Shown: positions 50,780 to 62,334 of the stretch, one piece after another
Layout of the letters: the number at the start of each line of letters is the position of its first letter
Numbering within the stretch: the first letter of the stretch is position 1
NCBI GenBank assembly: GCA_016710885.1
Contig: JADJUC010000027.1
Coordinates: 1 to 64,000 of the forward strand
DNA length: 64,000 bases
Direction of reading: 5' to 3'
Origin: Candidatus Proximibacter danicus
GTDB lineage: Bacteria; Pseudomonadota; Gammaproteobacteria; Burkholderiales; Rhodocyclaceae
Made by a program: the position numbers and the translations under genes
The notes under the pieces: generated by a model
What the model was told of the DNA's origin: nothing
The model's input: the letters and a program-made list of their open reading frames with translations, nothing else
Databases searched by the model: none

Positions 50780-52261
50780 ATGAAACCCGCCCTCCAGCTC
50801 AGGCTTTCCCAGCATCTTGCGTTGACGCCGCAACTGCAGCAGTCGATTCGTCTGCTTCAGTTGTCTACGCTTGAGCTCAACCAGGAGCTCGAAAAATTCC
50901 TGCTTGAAAACCCGCTGCTTGAGCGCGAGGATGAAAACGGCTTTGGCTCCAGCTCCGCTGCAGTCGCGACGTCACCGAACGAATGCCGTGACGAACCCAC
51001 AGAGCCGGGCGATGCCGGCGATTCAGCGGACCGTCGAGAGCAGAGCACCGAGGCCACAGGTAGCGATGAGAATCGCCACGACACCGATGATGAAGGCTGG
51101 GGCGGCGATGGCAGCTACGCCTCCAGCGGCTCTGGCAGCAACAGCGGCAGCGATGATGACGACAATGACTACCAGGACATTCAGGCGGCGACCACATCGC
51201 TTTCCGACCACCTGATCTGGCAGCTTGGCCTGACGCAACTGCCGGACCGTGACCGGATGCTGGTCCGCGTACTGATCGAGGCACTCGACGAAGACGGCTA
51301 CCTCTCGCAGACCCTGGAAGAGCTGGCAGAAATCATGCCGCTTGAACTGGAGATCGAACCTGAGGAATTGCAGATCGCCCTCAAGCACCTGCAGCATTTC
51401 GAGCCCACCGGCGTCGGCGCACGAAACGCACAGGAATGTCTCTCGCTGCAACTCGACACCCTGCCCACCACCCCGACCCGCGATCTGGCGCTCATTATTG
51501 TCCGCCAGCACCTCCCCCTCCTTGCCTCGCGCGATTTTGCCAAGCTCAAGAAGCTGGCCGGCTGCGACGACGAAGCGCTGCGTGCGGCTCACACCCTGAT
51601 TCGCAGCCTTAACCCGAGACCCGGCGCAGAATACACGCCGCTCGACGCCCGCTACATCATTCCCGACGTGATCGTGCGCAAGGTTCGCCACCAATGGCAG
51701 GCCACCGTAAACCCCGACGCCTACCCGCGTCTGCGCATCAATCGCCTGTACGCCCAGGTATTGGCCGGGCATCGGGGTTCAGGCCTCTCCGGACAGTTGC
51801 AGGAAGCCCGCTGGCTGATCAAGAACGTGCAGCAGCGTTTCGATACCATTCAGCGGGTTTCGCAAACGATTGTTGACCGCCAGCGCCAGTTCTTCGAACA
51901 TGGTGAGGTGGCCATGCGGCCTTTGGTGCTTCGCGAGATCGCCGACATCCTCGGCCTGCATGAATCCACGGTGTCACGCGTGACGACGCAGAAATACATG
52001 GCGACGCCGCGCGGCATCTTTGAATTGAAGTATTTTTTCGGCAGCCATGTCGCCACCGATACGGGGGGCGCCTGTTCGGCCACCGCCATTCGCGCTTTGA
52101 TCAAGCAGTTGGTAGGCGCCGAAGATCCGAAAAAACCGTTATCTGACAGTCAGATAACGGAAATCCTTGGCCAGCAGGGGATCGTTGTGGCGCGAAGAAC
52201 GATAGCAAAATATCGTGAAGCGCTTAATATCCCCCCGGTCAATCTACGCAAGAGCCTGTGA
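50780..52261 (+). CDS. rpoN: RNA polymerase sigma-54 factor
   Basis: This 493-residue sigma-54 has region I (LQLRLSQHLALTPQLQQSIRLLQ, LELNQELEKFLLENPLLE), an acidic low-complexity region II (about 60-130, rich in Asp/Ser/Gly), and the core-binding region. The C-terminal HTH and the RpoN box ARRTIAKYRE read the -24 element. It directs activator-dependent promoters such as nitrogen and motility genes. Order lptB-rpoN-hpf-ptsN-hprK is the classic proteobacterial cluster. Confidence 0.96.
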   Translation: MKPALQLRLSQHLALTPQLQQSIRLLQLSTLELNQELEKFLLENPLLEREDENGFGSSSAAVATSPNECRDEPTEPGDAGDSADRREQSTEATGSDENRHDTDDEGWGGDGSYASSGSGSNSGSDDDDNDYQDIQAATTSLSDHLIWQLGLTQLPDRDRMLVRVLIEALDEDGYLSQTLEELAEIMPLELEIEPEELQIALKHLQHFEPTGVGARNAQECLSLQLDTLPTTPTRDLALIIVRQHLPLLASRDFAKLKKLAGCDDEALRAAHTLIRSLNPRPGAEYTPLDARYIIPDVIVRKVRHQWQATVNPDAYPRLRINRLYAQVLAGHRGSGLSGQLQEARWLIKNVQQRFDTIQRVSQTIVDRQRQFFEHGEVAMRPLVLREIADILGLHESTVSRVTTQKYMATPRGIFELKYFFGSHVATDTGGACSATAIRALIKQLVGAEDPKKPLSDSQITEILGQQGIVVARRTIAKYREALNIPPVNLRKSL

Positions 52262-52274
52262 AAGGAGCCGTACC

Positions 52275-52604
52275 ATGAACCTGCAGATCAGTGGACATCA
52301 CCTCGAAGTGACGCCAGCAATCCACGACTACGTCACTGCCAAACTCGAGCGCGTCACGCGACACTTCGATCACGTTATCGACGTAAACGTGATTCTGTCC
52401 GTTGAGAAGCTGAGACAGAAGGCCGAAGTGACGCTTCACGTCCCCGGCAAGGACATCTTTGTCGAAGCCGACGACAGCGATCTGTACGCCGCCATCGACA
52501 ACCTGGTCGACAAGCTCGACCGTCAAGTTCAGAAATACAAGCAGAAGGTTCAGGATCATCACCGTGGCGACAAGGCTGCTGTTCGCAGCCTCGCGGAAGA
52601 ATAG
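52275..52604 (+). CDS. hpf: Ribosome hibernation promoting factor
   Basis: This 109-residue short-type HPF binds the decoding region of idle 30S subunits and promotes 100S dimers. Family features are NLQISGHHLEVTPAIHDYV, KLERVTRHFDHVIDVNVIL, AEVTLHVPGKDIFVEADD and YAAIDNLVDKLDRQVQKYKQK. AAAGGAG nine bases upstream sets ATG 52275. It lies 13 bp after rpoN and is probably co-transcribed. Confidence 0.94.
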   Translation: MNLQISGHHLEVTPAIHDYVTAKLERVTRHFDHVIDVNVILSVEKLRQKAEVTLHVPGKDIFVEADDSDLYAAIDNLVDKLDRQVQKYKQKVQDHHRGDKAAVRSLAEE

Positions 52605-52622
52605 TCCACTCCTGAGCACGTT

Positions 52623-52643
52623 GCGGCGGGCCTGGCCCGCCGC
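52623..52643 (+). terminator. GC hairpin between hpf and ptsN, without T-run
   Basis: GCGGCGGG and CCCGCCGC can pair around a CCTGG loop. The following bases (TTCCTGCC) are not a proper T-tract, so it may be an attenuator or mRNA-stabilising stem rather than a full terminator. Confidence 0.45.
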
Positions 52644-52699
52644 TTCCTGCCCCGATTCTCTTCACTCAACTCCGGCCGCCCTTTGGCCCTGAATGCAGC

Positions 52700-53149
52700 A
52701 TGAGCCTCCTAGCCAAACTTCTTCCGGCCGAAAATATCCTGCTTGATCTCGAAGCCAGCAGCAAGAAGCGGGTTTTTGAACAAGCCGGCCTGCTTTTCGA
52801 GAACAACCAGGGCATTGCTCGTGCCACCGTTTTCGATAGTCTGTTTGCCCGCGAAAAACTCGGCTCCACCGGCCTCGGTCAAGGCGTTGCAATTCCTCAT
52901 GGCCGAATCAAGGGGCTAAAGGAAGCACGCGGCGCCTTTCTGCGACTCGGCGTACCGGTAGCCTTCGATTCGCCGGACGGCAAACCGGTCTCACAGCTTT
53001 TCGTTCTACTCGTTCCGGAGCAGGCCAACGAATTGCATCTGCAAATTCTGTCGGAACTCGCCCAGCGCTTTTCCGACCGCACGTTCCGCGACGCGCTCGC
53101 CGCCGCACCGGATGCAGAACACACCCGCCAGCTATTCATCGGCGGATAG
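52700..53149 (+). CDS. ptsN: Nitrogen-type PTS EIIA component
   Basis: This 149-residue EIIA-Ntr accepts phosphate from NPr/HPr on His67 (GVAIPHGRIKGL). It regulates rather than transports, affecting nitrogen, potassium and envelope control in other bacteria. It also has REKLGSTGLGQG, FDSPDGKPVSQLFVLLVPE and LSELAQRFSDRTFRDAL. It sits between hpf and hprK, the standard order. Confidence 0.94.
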   Translation: MSLLAKLLPAENILLDLEASSKKRVFEQAGLLFENNQGIARATVFDSLFAREKLGSTGLGQGVAIPHGRIKGLKEARGAFLRLGVPVAFDSPDGKPVSQLFVLLVPEQANELHLQILSELAQRFSDRTFRDALAAAPDAEHTRQLFIGG

Positions 53150-53164
53150 AACAGGTCCCTCGCC

Positions 53165-54100
53165 ATGCGCCAATTCAGCATTGCCCAGCTCTTTGAAGAT
53201 CACCGCGAAAAGCTGCAGCTCAACTGGATTGCCGCCATCGGCATCGACCGTCCGCTGGAACTGAAGGACACCGGCAACTACGGTGCCGACATCATCGGCC
53301 ACCTCAACCTGATCCACGCGGAGCGCCTGCAAGTTATCGGCCAAGCTGAGTACGACTGGGCTCAGCGCGTCAGCCCGAAGCGGCTGACAACACAAATTTC
53401 GGAACTCATCGCCGACAACCCGCCCGGCATCATTTTTGCTGACGGGCTGGAAGCCTTGCCAGTAGTGCTTGAGTCCTGTGAAGAAACCGGTACACCGCTG
53501 TTCACCAGCCCGAAGCCCTGCTCCGCAGTCATCGATCTATTGCGCATTTACCTCGCCCGGCGCATGGCCGACACCACTTCGGTACATGGTGTCTTCATGG
53601 ACGTGCTCGGTATGGGCGTGCTGATCACCGGCGACTCTGGTGTGGGTAAAAGCGAGCTGGCACTGGAATTGGTTTCGCGTGGACACGGCCTGGTGGCCGA
53701 CGATGTCGTCGAGCTGGCACGCCTCGCACCCACCACGCTGGAAGGCCGATGCCCGGGCATGCTGCGCGACTACCTGGAAGTGCGCGGCCTTGGCTTGCTC
53801 AACATCCGCACGATCTTCGGCGAAACCGCTTCTCGGCGGAAAATGAAGCTCAAGCTCATCGTGCACCTGCAAAAACCGCTGGCCGGTGTCGATGCCCCCC
53901 GTTTGCCACTGGATGCGCAAACCCAGGAAATCCTCGGCGTCCCCGTTCGCAAGGTCGTCATCCCCGTGGCCGCCGGCCGCAACCTGGCGGTTCTGCTTGA
54001 GGCTGCCGTGCGCAACAGCATCCTTCAGCTTCGAGGAATCGACAGCATGCAGGAGTTTGTTTCCCGCCAACAGCGCGCTTTGCTTGACGATGACATATGA
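53165..54100 (+). CDS. hprK: HPr kinase/phosphorylase
   Basis: This 311-residue bifunctional enzyme phosphorylates and dephosphorylates a serine of HPr. It has catalytic His141 (SVHGVFMDV), Walker A GDSGVGKS (156-163), the LVADDVVELA motif, and the EVRGLGLLNIRTIFG signature. In betaproteobacteria it couples to the regulatory PTS rather than catabolite repression of the Firmicute type. It follows ptsN after 15 bases. Confidence 0.95.
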   Translation: MRQFSIAQLFEDHREKLQLNWIAAIGIDRPLELKDTGNYGADIIGHLNLIHAERLQVIGQAEYDWAQRVSPKRLTTQISELIADNPPGIIFADGLEALPVVLESCEETGTPLFTSPKPCSAVIDLLRIYLARRMADTTSVHGVFMDVLGMGVLITGDSGVGKSELALELVSRGHGLVADDVVELARLAPTTLEGRCPGMLRDYLEVRGLGLLNIRTIFGETASRRKMKLKLIVHLQKPLAGVDAPRLPLDAQTQEILGVPVRKVVIPVAAGRNLAVLLEAAVRNSILQLRGIDSMQEFVSRQQRALLDDDI

Positions 54101-54167
54101 ACCCAGCCTATAATCAGTCTGGCAGCATTACCCCCGCCGCCCATCCCAACATTTGGAGGAACCTCTG

Positions 54168-54545
54168 ATGAAATTCGCCATTGCCCTGCTCTCGCTTGCC
54201 CTCGCTACCGGCTCGGCTTTCGCCGCCGAGGAAAAAAAAGCTGACGCACCGAAAAAAGCGCCCTCTGCCGCTCAAAAGGCGCAGCAGGACAAGATGAAGA
54301 TGTGTAATGAAAAAGCGGCAGGCAAGAAGGGTGACGAACGCAAGGCCTTCATGAAGGACTGCCTGTCAGGTGGCAATGCCGCTCCGTCTGCCTGCGAAGG
54401 CCAGGCTGCGGAGAAGAAACTGGCGGGCGCCGCCAAGTCGAGCTTCGTCAAGAAGTGCGAGGCCGACGCCAAGGGCGCAGCAACTCCTGCAACACCGGCC
54501 ACGCCAGCTGCTCCCGCCGCACCAGCCGCTCCGGCTGCCAAGTAA
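54168..54545 (+). CDS. Secreted PsiF-repeat protein
   Basis: This 125-residue protein has a signal peptide (1-20, LATGSAFAAE). A clear PsiF repeat follows (QQDKMKMCNEKAAGKKGDERK, then AFMKDCLSG), then a weaker second copy (SSFVKKCEADAKG), with conserved paired Cys. The last 20 residues are a Pro/Ala/Thr run (ATPATPAAPAAPAAP). PsiF proteins are phosphate-starvation-induced in E. coli, but their function is unknown. GGAGGA sets ATG 54168; an earlier in-frame start would run through the ribosome site. A strong terminator follows. Confidence 0.85.
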   Translation: MKFAIALLSLALATGSAFAAEEKKADAPKKAPSAAQKAQQDKMKMCNEKAAGKKGDERKAFMKDCLSGGNAAPSACEGQAAEKKLAGAAKSSFVKKCEADAKGAATPATPATPAAPAAPAAPAAK

Positions 54546-54562
54546 GGCCGCCAATGCCCGGA

Positions 54563-54596
54563 AAATGCCGGCCGATTGTGGGCCGGCATTTTTTTT
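54563..54596 (+). terminator. Intrinsic terminator after the psiF-like gene
   Basis: AATGCCGGCC and GGCCGGCATT pair perfectly around GATTGTG and are followed by eight T, a textbook Rho-independent terminator. Confidence 0.93.
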
Positions 54597-54637
54597 GACA
54601 GAATCACCGCGTTATCCGTCATTCTCAGGCCACTCCC

Positions 54638-55309
54638 ATGCGCAGTTTCCCCGCCCGGCTTGTACTTTCCCTGCTTCTTGCGGCCCACGTCCCTGCAGCA
54701 TTCGCTGGCTTCAGCTTTTCCGAAGAAGAGGACAAGCAAAAGGCGGCGACAGCGCCAAAAAAGGGGGGCGGTTCTGCCGTTTCCAGCGCTTGTCGCGAAA
54801 CGCTCAAGAACCGCAAGGTGATGGTCGTTGTTGGCCAGCGCACAGCGCGCGGCACCGATGCCCACCAAGGTACCTACGGCTCGCACTTCTCGGCCATCAA
54901 CAAGCGTTTGAAGAAATTCGGTTTCAACACCTACACGCAGGAAGAGATAACCGCCCAGATCGCGCAAGCCGAAATCGATGCCTACTTCCGCAATGATCCA
55001 GACGCCGCCATCAACGCCTCAAAGAAAATGGGCGCTGATTTCATCCTGCGCGGCGTCATTTCCAGCCGGACGGCGATGAACCCGGTGCTGCGCATACCCG
55101 AGGTTTATGTCAGCATGGGCTTCACGCTGACGGCTGCTGACGGAAAAGCCATCTCCGATGCCTCGGCCAGTGCCGATTCTTATTCGGGAACCGACACGCT
55201 CGGCATGGCACTGATTTTGGTGAACGAACAAGCCGACGGGGTTGTTTCCCGGTTGGCCAACGACTATTGCCGCCATGCGGCTCCCCCCACCAAGCGCAAG
55301 ACGAATTAG
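54638..55309 (+). CDS. Secreted protein similar to the kinase sensor domain two genes downstream
   Basis: This 223-residue protein has a signal peptide (1-23, HVPAAFAG). A low-complexity Lys/Gly spacer follows, then one mixed domain (VMVVVGQRTARGTDA, INKRLKKFGFNTYTQEE, INASKKMGADFILRGVIS, YVSMGFTLTAADGKAISD). The pattern of F-G-F-x-T, then G-A-D-F and a repeat-beta stretch also occurs in the extracytoplasmic part of the Ser/Thr kinase at 56159. This suggests a shared FlgO/CsgG-like (LPP20-related) fold. It is 27 bp upstream of a CsgG-family gene. Function is unknown; a role in envelope sensing or outer-membrane assembly is inference. Confidence 0.72.
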   Translation: MRSFPARLVLSLLLAAHVPAAFAGFSFSEEEDKQKAATAPKKGGGSAVSSACRETLKNRKVMVVVGQRTARGTDAHQGTYGSHFSAINKRLKKFGFNTYTQEEITAQIAQAEIDAYFRNDPDAAINASKKMGADFILRGVISSRTAMNPVLRIPEVYVSMGFTLTAADGKAISDASASADSYSGTDTLGMALILVNEQADGVVSRLANDYCRHAAPPTKRKTN

Positions 55310-55336
55310 GCCACGTTGGCCGCCAAGGAGACTGTC

Positions 55337-56128
55337 ATGAAACGCGCCCTCACTTTTTTCGTGGGCTGTACCACCGCCCTTGTGGTGTTTGCCCAACCGA
55401 CGTTCGAAAGCCCGTCGCCCACGGCCGGCAGTGGTACTTCGGAAACCGCCAACGAAATGGCCGACAAGGGGATGTACAAGCCGATTGAATACGCCAATGC
55501 CGGCAAGAAGGGGCCGGCCCTGGTGGTCATCCCCGGCGAAATCAAGAGCAACAACGCCAGCTTCACGCAGAAATTCGGCCCCAACAACATTGCCGACTAT
55601 GCCGAACTGGAGCTGGGCAAGGCCAACTTCAAGATCCTTGAGCGTTCCGACATGGGACCGCTGCTCAATGAGTTCCAGTTGGCCTACACCATGGGTGACC
55701 CGCAGGCCGCTCGCAAGATCCTGCAAAAAGGCAAGTTCAAGACAACCAAGTGGGTGGTCAAGTTCGACATCCTCAAGGCCGAGCAGGTGGCTCAGGCCGA
55801 CTCCGGCTTCGACGGCCGCGCTGTCGGCGCGCTGATCGGCATCTTCGGTGGCGGTCGCGGCGGTGCCGCCGGCAACGTCGTTGCCGGCTCGGTCCAGACC
55901 GGTGAGTCGACGGGCGTGTGGATCATCGGCATGCGCTACAAGATCATCGATGCCAACACGACTGAACAGGTCGCCACAGGTTACAGCGAAGAAAAAATGG
56001 AGCTGGGCGCCAAATCGACCTCGGTACTGGGCATTTCTTCCGGCGCATCCGGTGGCCTGACGCTCGATTCGCTGGTACAGCGCCTGGTACAGAAAACTGT
56101 CTGGGAAATCGACAGCAAGCACAAATAG
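55337..56128 (+). CDS. CsgG-family secreted/outer-membrane protein
   Basis: This 263-residue protein has an N-terminal hydrophobic signal (1-19, FFVGCTTALVVFAQ). The mature part resembles the CsgG family: ALVVIPGEIKSNN, LELGKANFKILERSDMGPLLNEF, TKWVVKFDILKAEQVAQAD, and a Gly-rich FGGGRGGAAGN loop. It ends with strands GVWIIGMRYKIIDANTTEQVATGY. CsgG forms the curli export pore, but no csgA/B/E/F genes are nearby, so a curli role is not supported. A signal-peptidase II lipobox is not evident; a Cys lies at position 11, within the hydrophobic signal. AAGGAG precedes ATG 55337, and a protein kinase gene follows after 30 bp. Confidence 0.75.
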   Translation: MKRALTFFVGCTTALVVFAQPTFESPSPTAGSGTSETANEMADKGMYKPIEYANAGKKGPALVVIPGEIKSNNASFTQKFGPNNIADYAELELGKANFKILERSDMGPLLNEFQLAYTMGDPQAARKILQKGKFKTTKWVVKFDILKAEQVAQADSGFDGRAVGALIGIFGGGRGGAAGNVVAGSVQTGESTGVWIIGMRYKIIDANTTEQVATGYSEEKMELGAKSTSVLGISSGASGGLTLDSLVQRLVQKTVWEIDSKHK

Positions 56129-56158
56129 GCCATCGGCAGCGGCAACGGGGAGATCGGC

Positions 56159-58552
<2,394 letters not shown>

Positions 58553-58563
58553 CATTTACCCGA

Positions 58564-59469
58564 TCAGAGGTATTCGAACTCCGCTATGTCGGCATTTTCG
58601 CTTTCCGACGATGCGGCGAACGAAACGCGGCCGCTACCGCGCAGCACCAGTTCTTCCCGGCGCAGGAAATATTCCGGCTCACCATTGAAGACGACGTAGG
58701 TACCATTGGTTGAAATATCCGAGAGTACGAATTTATCGCCACGACGTTCGATCTTGCCGTGGTTGCGTGATGCGCGTTTGTCGCGAATGACCAGATCGCA
58801 GCTGGCGTCGCGGCCAAGCATCAGCGTATTGCGTTTGTCGTCGAGAACCATCACCTCGCCGGCGTAGCGGACACACAGGCGATTGGCCGACGATGTTGCT
58901 GCCGTTTTTCCAGTGGCATGAATCGACGGGGCTTTCATCGTCAACTCTTCGCCTTCCTGCCAGAGCACCTCAAAAACATGCAGGCCATCGGCCTTGCCCT
59001 TGACCGACATCTGATCAAGGTCCCGGGTAGAGAATTTCAGGAGCTCCGGCAGTTTTTTCACCGTCTCGCCGCTCGTCAGCGCCTGTCCGGCCTTGGCCAA
59101 ACCGGCTAGCCGTGCTGCGGTATTGACCGTATCGCCGAAAAAGTCTACTTTCTCTTCGATAACCGGCCCATGGTGAAACCCGAGTCGGATTGCCAGTTTG
59201 ACGCCAGAAACCGGGGGCAAATCGGTAATCCTCTGCTGCATCTCGCTCGCCGACTGGAAGGCTGCCTCAGCGGTATCGAAGACCGCCATGACCTCATCAC
59301 CGATGGTTTTCACCACCCGTCCACGAAACGCATCAACCGCACGTTCCATGCGCTTGATACATCGATCCACCGCGTACAGCGCTTCCGTGTCACCGAGCTT
59401 TTCGTAAAGCCGGGTACTTCCAGAAACATCTGCGAACAGGACGGAAAATTCCCGCTCCTTGCCGCTCAT
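58564..59469 (-). CDS. Class III adenylate cyclase with C-terminal FHA domain
   Basis: This 301-residue protein begins with a class III nucleotidyl cyclase domain (1-170). It has metal-binding Asp14 (LFADVSGST) and Asp58 (KTIGDEVMAVF), an adenine-specifying Lys54, and FFGDTVNTAARL with the transition-state Asn. A forkhead-associated domain follows (about 212-285: LMLGRDASCDLVI, RASRNHGKI, LSDISTNGTYV), which binds phosphothreonine. There is no signal or membrane segment, so it acts in the cytosol. It is convergent with the Ser/Thr kinase gene. The FHA domain could read that kinase's phosphothreonines and couple them to cAMP; this is inference. Confidence 0.9.
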   Translation of the reverse strand: MSGKEREFSVLFADVSGSTRLYEKLGDTEALYAVDRCIKRMERAVDAFRGRVVKTIGDEVMAVFDTAEAAFQSASEMQQRITDLPPVSGVKLAIRLGFHHGPVIEEKVDFFGDTVNTAARLAGLAKAGQALTSGETVKKLPELLKFSTRDLDQMSVKGKADGLHVFEVLWQEGEELTMKAPSIHATGKTAATSSANRLCVRYAGEVMVLDDKRNTLMLGRDASCDLVIRDKRASRNHGKIERRGDKFVLSDISTNGTYVVFNGEPEYFLRREELVLRGSGRVSFAASSESENADIAEFEYL

Positions 59470-59679
59470 TCAGTCACTCCCCATTGGCATTTCACGCCCA
59501 TATTGGCTTGCGATTCTATCAGATTCAGCCGCTTGGCAAGCTGCAAGCAAGGGCGTTCGCGGCCTCCCAGCCGTTCGGCATCGAAACGCGCATTCGCACG
59601 CTTGTGATGCAGTCGATGCGCGTCTAGCATATCATCATCCGATATACCGCCCATTGACCTGTGATCAGGAGATCATGGT

Positions 59680-60465
59680 TTGACAGTTTTCTGCCGATAC
59701 TTCTCTCTGCTGAGCCTCCTGGCCCTGGCCACTCCATTGCAAGCCGCTCCGCCGCTTGATAGCGCCGTCCTGTGCTATGAAAACGAGAACGTTCGCCCCT
59801 GGCGCACCAAGGCGGGCACCGGACTTAACTTTGAGATCCTGGAGAGTGTCGCGGCCAAGCTCAAGCTAAGTTTTCGCTTTGAGGGTGTGCCGTGGAAACG
59901 CTGCCTGTTCGAACTCAAGAACAATCGCTACATCGGTGCCGTTGGTGGCAGTTTCAAACCCGAGCGCATGGAATATGGCATTTACCCCGGCGGCAATCCG
60001 CCAGATGCCAGCAAGGCGCTCTACGTCGAGCGCTATGTTGTCGTTCGCCGCAAGGGATCCGCCGTAAACTGGGACGGCAAGCACTTTTCGCAATTAAACC
60101 GCCCGGCTGGTGCACCGCTTGGTTATTCGGTCGTTGATGACCTGCGACGCAACGGTATTGCCGTTGACGACGGAGCCCAGACAACCGTCGATGTCCTGCA
60201 GAAACTACTATTCGAACGCATCGACGTTGCCTTGCTGCTGCAGGGCGAAATGGGCTCCCTGCTGGCGGAAGATGCCGGGTTGCGGGAAAAGCTCGAAATC
60301 CTGCCCCGGCCGTTTGTCGAAAAACCTTATTACCTGCTGCTCTCACATCAACTGGTAAAAACCAGGCCCGAACTGGCCGAGCAAATTTGGTCCGGTATTA
60401 CGCAGATGCGCAGCAGCGCTGCCTATCAGGAGAAGGAACGGCGGGCGCTCGGCATCATTCGCTAA
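59680..60465 (+). CDS. Periplasmic solute-binding (SBP family 3-like) protein
   Basis: This 261-residue protein has a signal peptide (1-23, LATPLQAAPP). The mature part reads as an amino-acid-type binding protein: VLCYENENVRPWRTKAG, GLNFEILESVAAKLKLSF, the VPWKRCLFELKNN region, PLGYSVVDDLRRNGI and ITQMRSSAAYQEKE. There are no permease or ATPase genes next to it. It may instead serve a chemosensory or signalling pathway, as with other lone SBP-3 proteins in Rhodocyclales. The start is TTG at 59680 with AGGAG nine bases upstream; an ATG at 59675 closes after one codon. Confidence 0.8.
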   Translation: MTVFCRYFSLLSLLALATPLQAAPPLDSAVLCYENENVRPWRTKAGTGLNFEILESVAAKLKLSFRFEGVPWKRCLFELKNNRYIGAVGGSFKPERMEYGIYPGGNPPDASKALYVERYVVVRRKGSAVNWDGKHFSQLNRPAGAPLGYSVVDDLRRNGIAVDDGAQTTVDVLQKLLFERIDVALLLQGEMGSLLAEDAGLREKLEILPRPFVEKPYYLLLSHQLVKTRPELAEQIWSGITQMRSSAAYQEKERRALGIIR

Positions 60466-60487
60466 CGCAAGCCACGGCGCGCCAGAG

Positions 60488-61420
60488 TCAGACGGCACCG
60501 AGTGTGTTGACTGCGACCGGAAACGGTTCCGGCAGACTGAGTTCCTCGCCAAATTGCGGCCCGTCGAAGGCGGTATCACCTTCTTCGACAACATCCCCCA
60601 GCTTCAGGCTGCGGAAATCGAAGAGATTGTTGTCGGCCAGGTGCGACGGCACCACGTTCTGCAGCGCCGTGAAAACAGCCTCGGTACGGCCGGGGTAACG
60701 GCGGTCCCAATCCTGCATCATTTCGCGGATTTTCTGGCGCTGCATGTTCTCCTGCGAACCGCAGAGGTTGCAGGGGATGAGCGGGTATTCCATGCCACGG
60801 GCAAAACGCGCGATGTCGGCTTCGGCACAGTAGGCCAGCGGCCGGATGACGACGTGGGCGCCGTCATCGGTGATCAGCTTGGGCGGCATGGCCTTGATCT
60901 TGCCGCCGAACAGCATGTTGAGAAACAGCGTGTGAACCATGTCGTCGCGGTGATGGCCGAGGGCGATCTTGTTGGCGCCGAGTTCCTTGGCGGTGCGGTA
61001 GATGATGCCGCGGCGCAGGCGCGAACACAGCGAACAGGTCGTCTTGCCTTCGGGTATCTTTTCCTTGACCACCGAATACGTGTCGGCCTCAACGATACGG
61101 TATTCGATGCCGATCTTCTCGAAGTAGGCCGGCAGGATGTCGGCCGGGAACCCCGGCTGTTTCTGGTCGAGGTTCATCGCCACCAGCCTGAAGTCGATCG
61201 GCGCCCGCTCGCGCAGCGCCATTAGGACCGACAGCAGCGTGTACGAATCCTTGCCGCCGGAGACGCAGACCAGCACGGTGTCGCCGTGCTCGATCATGTT
61301 GTAGTCGGCAATGGCTTTGCCAGTGTTGCTGGTCAGGCGCTTGCCCAGTTTCTGACGGGTGTTCGAAGTGTTCGAGGGTTCCACGATTCGGTTTCTACAA
61401 ATAGGCGGTACGACCGCCAT
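60488..61420 (-). CDS. ttcA: tRNA 2-thiocytidine-32 synthetase TtcA
   Basis: This 310-residue enzyme thiolates C32 of some tRNAs using ATP and an iron-sulfur cluster. It has the PP-loop SGGKDS (54-59), the cluster Cys motifs CSLCSRLRR and CNLCGSQ, LGHHRDDMVHTLFLN and IPCNLCGSQENMQR. The start codon lies inside the last 26 bases of the upstream pteridine-reductase gene on the same strand, so the two are co-transcribed. The usual TtcA length is matched. Confidence 0.95.
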   Translation of the reverse strand: MAVVPPICRNRIVEPSNTSNTRQKLGKRLTSNTGKAIADYNMIEHGDTVLVCVSGGKDSYTLLSVLMALRERAPIDFRLVAMNLDQKQPGFPADILPAYFEKIGIEYRIVEADTYSVVKEKIPEGKTTCSLCSRLRRGIIYRTAKELGANKIALGHHRDDMVHTLFLNMLFGGKIKAMPPKLITDDGAHVVIRPLAYCAEADIARFARGMEYPLIPCNLCGSQENMQRQKIREMMQDWDRRYPGRTEAVFTALQNVVPSHLADNNLFDFRSLKLGDVVEEGDTAFDGPQFGEELSLPEPFPVAVNTLGAV

Positions 61421-62144
61421 CGACGTTGATGACCTGACCGGTCACATAAGCGGCAGAGAGCAGGTAGGCCACAGCACCGGCAATGTCTTCCGGCGCGCCC
61501 TCCCGCTTGAGCAAGGTGTGGCGGACGATATCGACGCGTTCCGGGTCGTCGAACTGGCCATCGTCGGGCCACAGGATGGGGCCGGGTGCAACGGCATTGA
61601 CGCGCACGTCTGGCGCCAATTCCACTGCCAGCGCCCGGGTCAGCGTCAGTAAGGCGCCCTTTGCCGCACTGTAAAGCGGATAACCCTGCAGTGGACGCTC
61701 GGCATGGATATCGGTGATGTTCACAATGGCGCCACCACTGGCCCGTAATGCCGGCGCCGCTGCCTGGCTAAGGAACAGGGGGGCCTTGAAATTGCTGCCA
61801 ACGAGGTCGTCCCACGCCATTTCGTCGATCTGACCGATCGCTGTCGGGAAAAAACTGGAGGCGTTGTTAACCAAGCCATCCAGCCTGCCAAAATGCGTCA
61901 AGACGTTGGTCACCAATACCGGCAGCAGCGAAATATCGAGCAAATCGGCCTGTAATGTGATTGCCGACCCGGGCCGACCCGCGTTTAACTCAGCCGCCAG
62001 CGCCTCAGCCTCTGCAGTCGCCGCACGATAGTGCAGCGCGACGGAAGCACCAGCCTGATGCAACTGCCGCACGATGGCGCTTCCGACACGCCTTGCCGAG
62101 CCTGTGACCAGCACAACCTTGCCTTGCAGAAGTGAGGGATTCAT
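61395..62144 (-). CDS. Pteridine reductase (SDR family, FolM-like)
   Basis: This 249-residue short-chain dehydrogenase has the NADP-binding TGSARRVG, in which the Arg pair marks the pteridine reductase/FolM branch, NNASSFFP, the Ser/Tyr/Lys centre (Tyr-Ser-Ala-Ala-Lys in YSAAKGALL), and VAPGPILWP. Such enzymes reduce dihydromonapterin or dihydrobiopterin. It starts at ATG 62144 and overlaps ttcA by 26 bases, an arrangement common in betaproteobacteria. Confidence 0.88.
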   Translation of the reverse strand: MNPSLLQGKVVLVTGSARRVGSAIVRQLHQAGASVALHYRAATAEAEALAAELNAGRPGSAITLQADLLDISLLPVLVTNVLTHFGRLDGLVNNASSFFPTAIGQIDEMAWDDLVGSNFKAPLFLSQAAAPALRASGGAIVNITDIHAERPLQGYPLYSAAKGALLTLTRALAVELAPDVRVNAVAPGPILWPDDGQFDDPERVDIVRHTLLKREGAPEDIAGAVAYLLSAAYVTGQVINVDGGRTAYL

Positions 62145-62334
62145 CGCCAGTTCCGTGGCCCTAAAGGCGAGAGTTTACCGGACTTGCGGGCGATCCCGTA
62201 GCACCGCCTCCGCTTATCTCCGATCGTCCCTGCTTGGTGTTGCATGCCACATCACACCACCGGCGCAGGCAGCGACTTCCCCCTGGTGTCGCCAGGGCCC
62301 CGTAAAATGGCGTTTTCTCCCACCCACGACACCC

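Noticed and set aside
55337..56128. Curli secretion locus based on the CsgG-like protein
   Set aside because: No csgA, csgB, csgE, csgF or csgD-like genes are nearby; CsgG-family proteins have many other roles.
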